Of a stretch of DNA of 37,105 nt, positions 23,401 through 35,694 are shown one piece after another. Within the stretch, counting starts at the first letter, position 1. The number at the start of each line of letters is the position of its first letter. Origin of the DNA: Tetmemena sp. SeJ-2015 (Eukaryota; Ciliophora; Spirotrichea; Sporadotrichida; Oxytrichidae); the NCBI GenBank assembly GCA_027382625.1, contig JAJKFJ010020657.1, positions 1-37,105 of the forward strand. Direction: 5' to 3'. A program made the position numbers and the translations under genes. The notes beneath the pieces are model-generated. The model was not told where the DNA came from and searched no databases. It worked only from the letters and a program-made list of their open reading frames with translations.

Positions 23401-24180
23401 TCTTTCTCTAACTCAATTGACACTTTTTAGATGATAATTTACAAGTATGGATTACTCTAATTACTCAAATAAAATAAAAAAATTAAATATTAATGAAAAA
23501 AAAATTTTTTTTTTAATGAAAAAAAAATTTTTTCAATTTTTTTTTTAAAAAATTAAAAATTTTTGGATTAGAAATTTTTACTTTTAAAAAAATAAAACTT
23601 AAATATGTAAATTTTGTTTGTTTCTTCGGGATAGAATTTTAAATTTCATGTATTTTACAGTTATATTTATTTTCGTTCCTTCCCACAACTTTGAGTCATT
23701 CTTTGAGTAACTGATTTTCAAATTTTCAAAAAAATTCTTTGACCACTTTAAAATTTTTTTATTTGATAAATTTTTCTTTTTTATTTATATTAAAATTTAA
23801 AAAAAAATGTTTTTTAAAAAAATCTATTTATTATTAGAGAGAATTCGTTTTTTTTTTCATTTTAAATTTTCGAACTAATTTTTTTTAATAAAAATTGTAA
23901 AATTTTTAATTTAAAATTTTTTTAAGTTGAAATTTTTAAAATAAATTTAAATTAAAGTGGTGCATGATTTTAAAAATTTGAATTTTTTTTTTTATTAACA
24001 AATTTTTTTTTACCAAAATTTTAAATATATGCTCCTGTTAAATTTAAAAAAATTAAAAAAATTAAAAAAAATGATTAAAAATAAAAAAAAAAAATGATAA
24101 TTAGTTTAAAAAATTAACTTATTTAAATTAGTTTAAAAAATTTTTTCAAAATCTAAATCAAATGTGAATTAATCATATAA
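20425..24180. other. AT-rich spacer with homopolymer-stretched blocks
   Basis: No gene is supportable. About 22740-23050 and 23240-24130 consist of stretched A and T runs with occasional G runs and look like unpolished consensus. Near 23490-23530 a short poly-A/poly-T unit is duplicated in tandem, probably for the same reason. Confidence 0.5.
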
Positions 24181-24189
24181 AAAGTCGTT

Positions 24190-24785
24190 TAAAGTATTAA
24201 CAAATTATTAGACTATCTTCTTTAAGTGTCTAAGCTTATATATGGCAAAACAGAACTGTTGCTGATATATCCTTTAATTTGATTTGATAGAATCTTTAAA
24301 TTAACGAATAAAAGTAGTAAGAAAAAATATTTTACAACTTCAAGAAAAGAATAATGGGAGAAAAACTATGAAATATTAAAATATATTTATGAAGATAAAA
24401 ATTATGCAAATCAACAATTTAAACAAGTAAAATACAAGTAAGGTCTCCCCATTGGCAATGATGTTTGCTCCATTACTTATGAATCCTCTTATTTCTAAGA
24501 CAATGTTACAAATTCCGCTGTTTATTTAATTAATTTTATGAATCTTTATTGATTTTTACTGTGGCTTATTCCTTTTCTAAATATTTATTTGCCCTAGTAA
24601 TTGGAGGGGTTCTTATTGAAAAATCCTCTATTCTAGCTTAACTTTATACTTTAGATTTTAACTGTGACTTAGATAACATAAATGTACGGGTTGTAAAGTG
24701 CGCTATTTTTGTTAGTTGTGTTAAACCTCCATATGCCACCAGCTTATTAGTTTATTAAAAAATTAAATTATTTTAAATTGAATGA
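24190..24785 (+). CDS. candidate gene segments, three MDSs joined by two pointers
   Basis: Three plus-strand frames connect at two short repeats. TGATA at 24263-24267 and 24285-24289 joins AYIWQNRTVADRIFKL, and CTGT at 24518-24521 and 24559-24562 joins QDNVTNSAVAYSFSKYLF. Both joins restore frame, and both removed pieces are AT-rich (17 and 37 bp inside). The product reads KNYEILKYIYEDKNYANQQ, then GLPIGNDVCSITYESSYF, then the hydrophobic FSKYLFALVIGGVLI, then LDFNCDLDNINVRVVKCAIF, with few recoded stops. This suggests a cysteine-containing extracytoplasmic part and one possible membrane segment. The frame ends at a TGA at 24783 after turning AT-rich. The N-terminus is missing and no family is recognised. 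A chance alignment of 4-5 bp repeats is possible. Confidence 0.42.
24263..24289 (+). other. putative IES, pointer TGATA
   Basis: TGATA at 24263-24267 and 24285-24289 enclose 17 AT-rich bases. Removal gives ACT GTT GCT GAT AGA ATC, in frame on both sides. Very short for an IES, so this is tentative. Confidence 0.35.
24518..24562 (+). other. putative IES, pointer CTGT
   Basis: CTGT at 24518-24521 and 24559-24562 enclose 37 AT-rich bases, the same size class as the three PP2A IESs. Removal gives AAT TCC GCT GTG GCT TAT and bypasses the TGA at 24550. Confidence 0.42.
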
Positions 24786-24789
24786 GGGT

Positions 24790-25630
24790 GTTTAAGTTAA
24801 ATTAAATATCAAAAAAGAATAATTAAATAAATAAATTATATAATTAAGGATATAGCAAAGTATTTTAATCTTCTTTTGATTATAAAGGTGAAAATTTTTT
24901 GTTAAAATAAAATAACATCGAAAATTTAACAAATTATTTGAAGAAATTAATAATTTAAAAGTTTAAAATTATTTTTGCATTATATAGTTTGATGCATAAA
25001 ATAACAACCTAAATTAAGAAATCTATTTTATATCTTTGATTCAATAAAATAGTTTCATTCATTTGAGATCAATCCAAAAAAAAATTTATCTTGCATTCCC
25101 TCATAATTTTGTTTTAAATATTGCAATATTCACTCTGCTTCTTATATTTTATTATGAATATAATATCATTAAGAAAATTAATTTTCGATAATCTCTCGAT
25201 TACCACTAATTTTGAAATGTGTTTTAATTAAAATAATTATTATAAAATTATTTTTCTATCTGAATTAAGACTGGATTAAACTGAATTAAAAATAAAAATT
25301 TAACTAATAATTTAATAAATAAATCATAAGACTAAAAGTCTTTTTCATTCGGAGATTATTTATTAATCTCAATAATATTTATTTAATTAAAACTTCTTCT
25401 ATATTTTTTAATTAAAAAAATATTATATATGTTCAGCAACATTTATTTTATCTTTATCAAAGTATGATTTAATATTAATTAAATAGTTTTTTATTCAAAA
25501 TTACTATTAATTTTAATTTTATTATTAAAAATAATGCCAAGATAAGATTCCTCAATATTACTTATGAGAGAATATGGTCTAAAATACAATTAAAGTTTGA
25601 TAATTTAGTGATTAAAGACTCTATATTTTT
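24790..25630. other. AT-rich spacer
   Basis: AT-rich with no supportable gene or repeat. Confidence 0.5.
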
Positions 25631-25639
25631 ATGGAAAAT

Positions 25640-27420
25640 TTTATTTTAAAAAAAAAAAATGAAAAAAAACTATTAAAAAGCATAATTTTTTCCCTTAAAA
25701 CCTTTTTTAACTCTATTTTTTGTATGGGGTTTTTTTTTCTTTAAAAGGGTTTCCTTTGTTTAAGTTTTTTTACAATTTAACCCCCAAATTTTTTAAAAAA
25801 TTTTTGGGTTTTCTTCTGAAAACCCGGACGAAGGAGGAAAGAAGTCTTTTTATCTTTGCTAAAATTTTTTTTTTGAAATTTCCCTTTTAGGCTAAGTTTG
25901 TTCAAAAAATTTTAGAAAAAAAATTAAATTTTCAATTTTTTAAATCCCAATTTAATGCTTTTTAAGTATTTTATAAAGTTTCCCGTAAAAAGTCTAAAAA
26001 CAGGGCTGCTTATTGTACAAACTGGGGGGGGGGTTTCCCGGCATTTGTCAAAAAATTTGGGGCTGGGAAGGGGATTAAAATTTATATTTTGATTGAACTC
26101 CTTTTAAATTTTTAAAATTCCAAATAGAAAAATCATTTATTCATCTCAGCAATAAAAAAATAATTTTCTGATAAAGGCAATTTAATTCAAAGCTTTAAGG
26201 GATATAAACGCATTCGATGTTACCTCTTAAGGGCCTGTGACATGGGCAAGAGGTCACTCCGGTTTAACAAGATCTCCCAAAATTTTTAAAAAAATTATTT
26301 TTTTTTGAGTCTCGTCCCAAGAAATTCTTGGAAGGGGAAAAAAAGGTTCGTAAAATGGCTTACATATTCCCAAAAAGTGAATTTTTTACCTTCTGCTTGC
26401 AAAGGGTAAAGTATTTATCCCTTTTTTAGATAAAAAAAGTCAAAGGGGGATTTAAAAACTAAATCAATTTTAAAATCAATCTAGGGGTTAAAAAACCACC
26501 TTTACCAGGGAAAATTTAAGCCCCTTTATCCACCCCCTTCTTTAAAATTTTTCAAAACTTAGCTAATTGGGGTATTAAAAAAGATCCACAAAAGATAATT
26601 TGGGAAAATTTAAAAACGGCGCATTCTCAAATTTCCCCTTCAATTGCTTTTGGGGCCCCTTTTTACGCATATGAAATTTTAAAATTTCCCTTTTTATGAT
26701 TTTATTTGGAAAGATGAATTTTTTTTAGATGTAAAAAAAAATCAAGTTCCAACCTTTTTTGAGATCGACTTAAATTTAAAAAATCAAGCATTATTAAAAA
26801 AGGGCTTCCAGAAAGGAAAATTTGAGTTAAAGGAAATTTTGAGTTTTAAAATTTTCCCCCTAGGGGGGGTTTTTTGATATTTAATCCCCCCCCCCTGCCC
26901 CCTCAAAAATGGGGCCCTTTTACCCGGGTTCCCCCCCAATGCATTTTAAAAATACTCTCTAAAACTTTTGACCACTGCCGGGGGGCCCCCCAGCCCCATA
27001 GCGCAAAAAGGGCCGGGGGTTTCCAAATCACTGCACAGGGGGAATGGCCGGGGAAACCCCGCCGTTCAAACCCCCCCTGACTGAGGGGTGAGTGGGGCCT
27101 CGGGGGGCCCCGGCGCCATGCCTGGGGGCTCATGGATGGTCAAAGAGAGCGGGGCACTCTGCCTCCGGGTTTTGTTCAGGGGGCCTCATAGCGGGAGTCA
27201 TAGGGGGACACTGCCATGTTATTATCCTTTTTAGTGTTCTTTTATTGCTCGAGTAGCAAGTTGCCAAAAAGGGTGTTACCCTCTTTTTTTATTTCCCCTT
27301 TTTTTTTTTTTTTTTCGAGTCAGCTCCATTTAGCAACTCCAAACTTCCTCCCGGGGAAATCCTATTTTTAAAAATTTTCTTTATAAAATTTAAATTTTAA
27401 AATGAAAAAAATTATATCTT
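25640..27420. other. low-quality block with a GC-rich core at about 26870-27240
   Basis: Homopolymers of every base are stretched (runs of 7-9 G and C, 10 or more T). The core at 26870-27240 is strongly GC-rich, unlike anything else in the window, and has open frames on both strands (plus 26874-27080, minus 26903-27133). Their translations are dominated by Pro/Gly/Arg from the C and G runs, so I do not call a gene. It may be a gene-bearing segment, repeat or foreign fragment blurred by insertion errors. Confidence 0.45.
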
Positions 27421-27429
27421 AAAAAACAA

Positions 27430-30400
27430 TTTATCTTAAAAAACAAAATTTGGAATTTTTTTAAAAAAAAAGAGATAAATTAGATATTTATTAAGCTATA
27501 TATTTTTTACATGAAATTTTTTAAAATATAGTAAATATCGTATGATCTTTTACTCTTTAAATTACATTTGTTTTAAATGTAATAATCTCATTAGGTTTAA
27601 AAGTAAAAGTTTTTTTTTTAAAAACAAATTTTAAAACGATTTTTAAAATATTTAAAAATTTTTTTAAAAAATAATTATTAAATTTTAATGAATAAATTTT
27701 TCTTTTTTTAAAGTTTTAATAATTTAATAAATTTTTCTTTTTAAAAAAAAAATTTCTTTATTTACCCTTTTTTTTACTATATATGGTTATTCCTTGCTTT
27801 TATAAAATCTAAATTAAAAAGACTTTTCGATTTTGAAGGGAAAAAAAATAAGATTTTTAAAAATTAAATATGGTCCACGGGATAATTCCAATATATAATT
27901 ACCTTTTTAATATAAATTAAATCTTTAAATATTTTAGAGAAAAGTATTCTTTAATTATATAATTGAAAATGAAACCATTAGCTATAAATGATTGCAATTA
28001 AAATTTACATAATCTATTTATGAAATACTCTATTTATTTCAAAATATTTTATTTTATATATCTTAACTTTATTCAAATCTTTTTCTTTATAATTTAAAAT
28101 TTGTATAAAAATATTAGGATCTTTGTACATTAATCACAAATTAATTTTTATGTGCATTTGTTACGAGATTAAAAGATTTCCAAGTTGAAATATTGATTTT
28201 TATATAAAATAAACCATATTTTTTATATAAAATAAACCATAAATTATTTTATGATATTTTATTTATTAAAAACCCCACCGTCTGAAGGTTATTAAAATAA
28301 AAAAAATCTATTCTTAGATTTATTCTAGCGAGAAAAAATTGACGGTATTATACATTTGTATTATAATTATAAATATCATCTTATTTATATGACTGATAAA
28401 ATGGAAAATATATTTTGTCTCTCTTATTTGTAATTTTAACAATATATTTTTTTTTAGAATTATATAATTACACGTAAACAGAACTGATCTCAAATAAAAT
28501 TGTTATATTGTCTGAATCCTTTTTTTTGTATATATTATTGTTGAGGAAACATCATATTCGGTAATTAAAATAATTAAATTGATTGCGACAAAAAATTTGT
28601 TCTTAAATGAAATTTTTTTTTTTTGATTGAGCTTTAAATAAAAACATTAATTTTATCTTTATTAAAAGTAAAAGAGGTTAAGGTGAAATAGCATATCATC
28701 TGCCTATTGATGCATTGGAAATGATTAAAGAAAAAACATTAGATTAAATTAGTTTTCGAATATGAGGACAAATCTACTAATTTAAATACCATAAAGCTGC
28801 ATCTCACCTTTTTTCTTTTTATTTTATATATAGTCAATAAAGATTAATTAAAAATTTAGTTTTAGTTATCTAAACTGATTCTTTCGAATTAATGAAAAGT
28901 AAATATTGGAAATTAAAATAAAAATTTATAATTATTTAATAAAATTGAGTTTAAAATAAATATAAGCTTTAAATAATTTACTCATAACGACTGTATTAAA
29001 AATTTAAAAAAATTTTAATAAAATTTTAATAAAAGGGAGTAATTATTAACCTTTTTTTCCTTAAATAAAGAATCATTCAAAAATTGAAAATAAAAGATAT
29101 AAATATGTGAAAATGTTTTTACAAATATCATTTATTCCATAGAATATAATAATTAATTTAATTTTAATGGAAAACATATAAACCTTTTCTCATTTCAAAT
29201 TCAAACTTCAAATAAAAATAAATAAATAAATTAAAAGAGAATGTTTTTTCAGCTATTATATTTAATGTTAACTAGTTAAAAAAGTAAGTTTTTTTAGCTT
29301 ATGAACGGGGGGGGGGTTTAAAGTTGAAAATTAGGGGTTTTAAATTTTTTCAAAAAAATGGGGGGAAGGGGAATTTTATAAAAAGGGGGGAATTCCCCAA
29401 ATGTTTTAACGTAAAATGACTATTTAACCAAGGGGGGTTTTGGGGGGGTTTTTAGGGAGGGGAAAAATTATAATGAGGGGTTTTTATTTAGGGGTATCTA
29501 TTGGGGGGGGGGGGTTCTTCAGGGGGGAAATTATTTTTGAGATTTCTATAATGGGGGGTTACGGGGGGGGAAATAAACTTCATTTATAAATCTTTTTGGG
29601 TTTTAAAATTTTGAAAATTTAATTTTTATTTGAATTGAGACACTTAAAAAGTGGAAATCCCCCTAAGAAAATTTAATAAACTTAAAAGGGGGTTATTTTA
29701 ACGTTTTCTCCAAAAGGAAACAAACGGTAAAACTCTCAATTTTTTCCCTTTTTTTTAAAAAAATTTCCTTTTTTTGACTCTTTTGATAAAATATAAACAA
29801 AAACAAGGGTAAATATAAAAAAAAACTATATAACCCAAAATTCAAAATTAAAAAATTAAATTTTATTTGATTTTACAATTTATTTTTATGTCATATTAGT
29901 CCCTTTAAGTGAATTAAACTCTCTTAATTGTTTGGCCCAAAATAATAAAAAAAATATAATTTATATTTAAATGAGTTTGAAAATATAGATATATAACAAT
30001 CTTTTTTAACATTAGATTTTCCTGTTCTCTTTTCTTTAAGAAGAATTTGAAGAATAAATATTTTTTATTTAATTTATTTCAGTGGTTAATTTACTCAGTT
30101 TTATATTTCCTTAAAAAAACAAGGTAAATAAAAATTTTTTTTAAAATTTAATAGCTAAAAATTCGAAAAATTTTTAATTATTCCTTTTCTTTTTTAAAAC
30201 CTTTTTTTAATTTTAAAATAAGGGCAAAAATTATTTTTTCTAAAAATTTTGAAAAATTTAAAAATTTTTCCCAAATTTTTTAAATTTATTTATTTTCGAT
30301 TAAAATTTAATTAGGACATTGAAGTTAATTTTTCATCAAATAAAACTAATTTAAGTTGTAAAATTTCAAATATTTTTATGTTTTTAAAAAATATAAAAAG

Positions 30401-30470
30401 TTCTTTTAATCTTACCTAAAATTATTTATCATATTAAGAAAATAGAATTGCAATCGCAAAACTAAGAAAT
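27430..30470. other. AT-rich spacer with a second homopolymer-stretched block
   Basis: No gene is supportable. From about 29290 to 29880 runs of 5-10 G alternate with A/T runs, again like uncorrected consensus. Confidence 0.5.
28201..28240 (+). repeat. tandem 23-bp direct duplication
   Basis: TATATAAAATAAACCAT at 28201-28217 recurs at 28224-28240 with matching T-rich lead-in, a two-copy tandem with a period of 23 bp. It could be a replication slip or an assembly duplication. Confidence 0.6.
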
Positions 30471-31117
30471 TTAAATAATTCAAAACAATATTCTAAAACT
30501 TTTTTTACTGTCTGTTGCTTCAGAGAGGTCTAGTTTCCAAGTGCAATTAATTATATAGATGGCAGTTTGAATTGAATAAATACTTTTTAATAAAATGGGT
30601 AATTAGAAATATAATATCTGGATCTAGAAAAGTTTTTGGGAAAAAGTTTGAAATTAATAGAATAAAGACAATAAGTTTGACATTAAAAATTAGGTATTTA
30701 CATTAAGTTTAAATAAAACTCCTCTGATGTAGTAAAACTCCATCTTAAATTTTTTTAAATAGCCAATCAGAGACTCTGCTTTGTTAATAATTTTTAATTA
30801 TTAAGTCTCTGATTGGTACTTTAAAAAATTTTGAGATGGAGTTTTACTACATCAAATGGGTTTTACTTCAACTTAATGTAAATACCTAATTTTTAATGTC
30901 AAAATTATTGTTTTATTTTATTAATTTCAACTTTTCCAAAACTTTTCTAGATCTCAATATTATATTTCTGCAGATTAGCTAAGCCATTTTAATAATTTAT
31001 TTACAATATTTATTTAAATTCAAACTGCCATCTATATAATTAATTGCACTTGGAAAATAGGCCTCTCTGAAGCAACAGACAGTAAAAAAATTTTAGAAAT
31101 TGTTTTGAATTATTTAA
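30471..31117. repeat. large imperfect palindrome (foldback, arms about 300 bp)
   Basis: The left arm (30471-30775) and right arm (30804-31117) are reverse complements at roughly 85-90 percent, with a 28-bp AT-rich loop at 30776-30803. Landmarks that pair include GGCAGTTTGAATT with AATTCAAACTGCC, GATGTAGTAAAACTCCATC with its complement, and CCAATCAGAGACT with AGTCTCTGATTGG. Small indels and substitutions separate the arms, so it is not a simple assembly fold-back copy. No coding sequence is seen. It may be a foldback or MITE-type element or a source of long hairpin RNA. The outer edges blend into AT-rich DNA and no target duplication is obvious. Confidence 0.85.
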
Positions 31118-31119
31118 AA

Positions 31120-34100
31120 GGCATTCAACATTTTCTTAAATTTTCTACATTAAAAAAAAATCACAAAATTTTTTCAAAAAAGGGAAATTTTAATATTTTT
31201 AAAAAAAAATAACAATATAATTTAATATTTTAAATATTATTTGCTTTTTATTAAATTTAAATTATTATTTGATTTTATTTCTTTTTTTAAATTTAAAAAA
31301 TTAAAAATTAATTTAATCTACCGGAAAATTTTAAAAAATTTAAATTAAAAAATTTTTTTAGAAATTTAAAGAAAATTGTTATATGTCATTTACCATAAGT
31401 TAAATAAAAAAGAATTATTTTTAAATAGGGGAAATTTTAAAAGTCATAAATTGGGGGTTTTAATTTCTTTACATTTTATTTGTAAAATATTTATAAAACA
31501 TTTATTTTTAAGTTTACATAAAAAATAAATATTTTTTTAAAAATAATTTGTAATAAAGCTATAAGTTCTTTCAGTGACAAGTTCCAAGGTGAAAATCAAG
31601 ATTTTGAAAAGTTTAGATACTTAATATTTAATTATCTTAGAATGTTTCTAGTAGAATATTAGCTTTTTCTTTTAAAGTTTAAAATATTGTTTAAATAAAC
31701 TTATAAATATAAATGAATAACTATTCTAATTTATGAATATAAAAAAATTATTAAACTCTTAAGATTATTAACTTTCAAAGTTATTAAAGAATTGCATTGT
31801 TTAATGAAATAGCTAACTTATTTAATTTTATAATCTCTATAAAAGCTCTTCGATTTGATAATTAAGTTTGTGAAGTAAAAATTTAAGTAAAGAGTTGCCA
31901 CTAAGAATTAAATTTTTTAAGAAATTCTTTTATTCTTTTATTCACAAATTATGTTCAGAATAAATACTCTTTGTAAGAAAAATCTAAATGAAATAATTTA
32001 AATTTAAAAATTTTCATTTAAAAGTTAATGATTTAAATGAATAAATGGAAGAGCAACCCATAAAAAAAATTCAAAGCAAGCGCATTCCTCTCAAATTTTC
32101 ACAATAATTATGCAATTCAATCATGCAATCACTTTTGAAGCTTAAAAATTTGACTACATCATTTACCAATTCTCAAAAATTGCATATTATAATTTATAAA
32201 AAGCAAAAACCTTAAAATAAATATATATCTAAGCTTAATACATTTTCTAATTTTCTAAGTTTCAATTTTACTTTTCTCCTAACTCCCTCTATTATTTAGA
32301 TTTCTACTCGTAGATATGCATCGTTTGTCTATTTTAATAAAATATTCAAAAGTAAAACTTTCGCGAATACATATCCAAACACAACTTATATATCGTAATT
32401 TTAAATTATTTTAAGATAATACTGAAGAGTACTGTCTTCACTTTTCCATTTACAAGAATTGTATTTATAAATAAATTCTATCATTTAAAAAATTCAAACT
32501 TACAATATAAAATTTTTTAATCTAAAGCCAAAATTCTCATTTTATTAAAATAAATCGAGAGAGAAAAATAATTATAATAAGAATTAAAAACAATGATGTG
32601 CTTAGAAAATATTGAATTAATTCGAATCACTTTTTAATTAAAGACCAAAGATTAAGAAGAAAACGCCGATATTTAATTATCCATCGAAATCTTTTTAATA
32701 AATTCATTCTTTAACTCAAATATAAGTTTAGAGATATACAACTTAACACCCTTTCATAGAATAATGCCTATTTTTTAATTTTAAAATTGTTCTAAATATT
32801 TAATTAAAATCTATTTTAATTATTTAAGGAATTATTTGTGCTACTAGGAAAAGTGAAATTAAGGATTATGGGCTCGTATTTAACAACTAATCATTAGGAT
32901 TAAATAAAAAAATTAAGCTAAGAATTCTTTATAATTTTAAATAATTTGATAAATTAGATATCATAATAAAATCAAAGGAAAACAATTTACACTATTTCAA
33001 TTAATTCTTGTGCATAAAGAAACTTCTATAGATAATATCGTAAATAAAATTAAAACATTCAAACTTCAAAAGGGATAGAATTAATCTTTTAAGTTTAATT
33101 TAGACTTTCTAATAATTTAAACTTAATAATACTTGCAATTTTTTACTTTATATTTTCTCAATATCTAAAGAACAAGCATCAATACTTTAATAATTTTATT
33201 TATCATTTCTTGTCAAGTAGGGATTTCTTTGGCTCCTTCTTCATTAATTGTTTTGATTAAAGATATTTATTGGATATTTTCTTATTATGGCATATATTTT
33301 TATTTCAATAAAGCATTTCTAACTTATCAAAAATTTTTTTGTTAAAAAAAAAAAGGGGGTTTTAAAATTTTAATTTTTTTTGGAAACATAATTTAAACAA
33401 TAAATAATATTTCCATAGAGGAGAGCTTTTGTAGAAAGTTCTTAAATAAAATTTAAATAATTTCTCAACCTTATTTCTTATCTCTAAGCAAAAATTTAAT
33501 TTTTAAAAATTTTCTCAAAATTTTTTAAGTCTGCCTGATGAAAATACCCCCAAATTAATTTTACAGAATAGAAATCTGACGATAAAATAAAATAATTTTA
33601 TATTCTTAATAATTATAAATTTAAACTTCAATTTTAATTTTTTATTTTTTTATTTTTTTATTTAAAAGAAAATAAATAATTTTAGAAATTTAATAATTCC
33701 CTTTTTAAAAATTTAAAAGTTTACTGAAAGAATTTTAAAATTTAAACCAAAAAATTTCTAAAATGAATTTTTTTTAAAAGAGATTTCTGTTTTTTTTTAG
33801 GATAATTAGGGAAAAAAGGGAAAAGTAGGGGTTCCCTTTTTGGGAAATTAAAAAAAACAACCTTTTTTTTTTCCCCTTGATTATTTTAAAAGATTTTAAG
33901 AAAAAAAAATTTAAAAATAATTTTTACTTTTAATTTAAAAATTCCAAATTCTTAAAAAAAAGGGAAAATTTTTAGAAATTTTTTTATAAAAATTTAAAAC
34001 CTAATAAATTAATTTTAAATTGTTTCTCTCCAACTTATCATATTTCTTCATTGCTTTATTCTTCATTAAATACTGAACTATAAATATAGAGTAATTTTAT

Positions 34101-35195
34101 AAGAATTATTTTTGAATTAAATTAGCATATTGTATTTATTTCTTAATTTCTTTCTTCAATAGTTAGAAGCATGTATAATATCCTTTGTAAATTTTAAATG
34201 AATTATAATATTTAATTATTGTATATTAAAAGTGTCTAAAGTAATATAAAAAAGATTATCTTTTTTATTCATTCAATATTAAAATAAAAAATAATTAATC
34301 AAATTATATCTATAATGGTAATTATTGATATAATCTGTAATATTTGAGATTAATAAATTTATTTTATGAATTGATCTTACTATTTAAAAGAATATTCATT
34401 AGGTGAGGCATTTAAACATTTAAATATAACATAAATCCTATGTTTTTTTCTCAATAATATTAAATTATTTCCATTTACAGATTACTGAAATATATTTGTT
34501 CTAAGATTAATTAAAAAATTAAAGTAAAATTTTAAAAAAATTTTTTTTAAATTTTAAATTTTTATATTAATTAAATTCTTATAAAAATAAAAATTTATTA
34601 CATTTAAAAAAAATTTTTAATTTTAAAATAATTAAGGGTAAAATTTTTCATAAAAAAATTTTTTTAAAAAAAAATTATCTTTTCCCTTTAAATTAACTTT
34701 AAAAAAAAAAGGTAAAAAATTTTTTAAAAAAAATAAAAAATTTTTTTAATTTTCATATTTTAAAAAAAATATTTAAAAAATAAAATTAAAATTTTTAAAA
34801 ATCAGAATTCATACAAAAAGATTCTTTTCGATGTTGAAGATTTCAAAAGGAAAAAAAAAAATTCTCAAATTTTAAAGTTATCAAAAGCAACCCCCTTGTC
34901 TTTTTTTAATTTTTTTTAAAATTTTTTTTATATCCTAATTATTAAAAAAAATTGTAAGAAATTCTAAATTTTTTTTTGTTTAAGAGCTTTGAAGAATTTA
35001 AAATTTTTTTTAAAAAATTTTATAAAATAAAAATTAAAAGACTAAAATTTAAAATTTTAAACAGAAAAAAAGATGCTGAGAAATTTAAACTCTAGTTGCT
35101 TTCTCTAAAGTACATTAGTTTTTTTTAAAAATAGTCTTAGCTTATTGTTGAAAAACCAATAAAAATTATTAAAATATATGAAATTTTTTAACTTC
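31120..35195. other. AT-rich spacer with homopolymer-stretched blocks
   Basis: No gene is supportable. The blocks at about 31140-31450, 33330-34010 and 34510-35080 show stretched homopolymers. The intervening DNA is clean but very AT-rich. Confidence 0.5.
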
Positions 35196-35199
35196 TCAG

Positions 35200-35592
35200 A
35201 TGGTGTTTGTGTTAATGCAGGAAGATATAGAGAAAATAAATGAGAGTGCCAAGAATTCTAGAGCCTTAGATCAACTTTTATTTGCTTAAAGATACTCATA
35301 ATGTAGCTCCTTATAAATAAATGAAAAAATATCTCTGGAATTAAAAATTGACTATATTTTCCTAGGTCAGTATGACTGGGTGCATCTATTTTTTATATTT
35401 TTATTTTAGAAGCAATATAAAATTTTTATTTATTTAAGGATTTATCGCACTTTTATTTTGAACCATTATCAGTATTATGGAATTATAGAACCTAATAAAT
35501 AATTTTAATTATGCTTATTATAATTCAGCATGTAAAAAAAATAATAAAAAGATAAATTTAGCAAATTATTTAAATTTTTATATTTTTTATGA
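35200..35592 (+). CDS. candidate ORF, 130 codons, function unknown
   Basis: ATG at 35200 (MVFVLMQEDIEKINESAKNS...) to TGA at 35590. The first 80 codons lie in a slight GC rise and contain SLELKIDYIFLGQYDWVHLF. The rest is AT-rich, Y/F/I/K-dominated and probably not coding. An N-terminal segment running into an IES near 35400-35450 would fit. The length alone is not significant with one stop codon. No family recognised. Confidence 0.28.
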
Positions 35593-35694
35593 TTGAAAAA
35601 TCAAATTTAGAAGCCTTTATTAAATTTAGGATTAGTGATTTGCTGATATTCCTAAATATATATATAAAGCAGTAATTCGTATTTTTATTTAATA

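Noticed and set aside
26874..27133. Opposed open frames in the GC-rich core
   Set aside because: They arise from stretched C and G runs (Pro/Gly/Arg-dominated) in a block of doubtful sequence quality.
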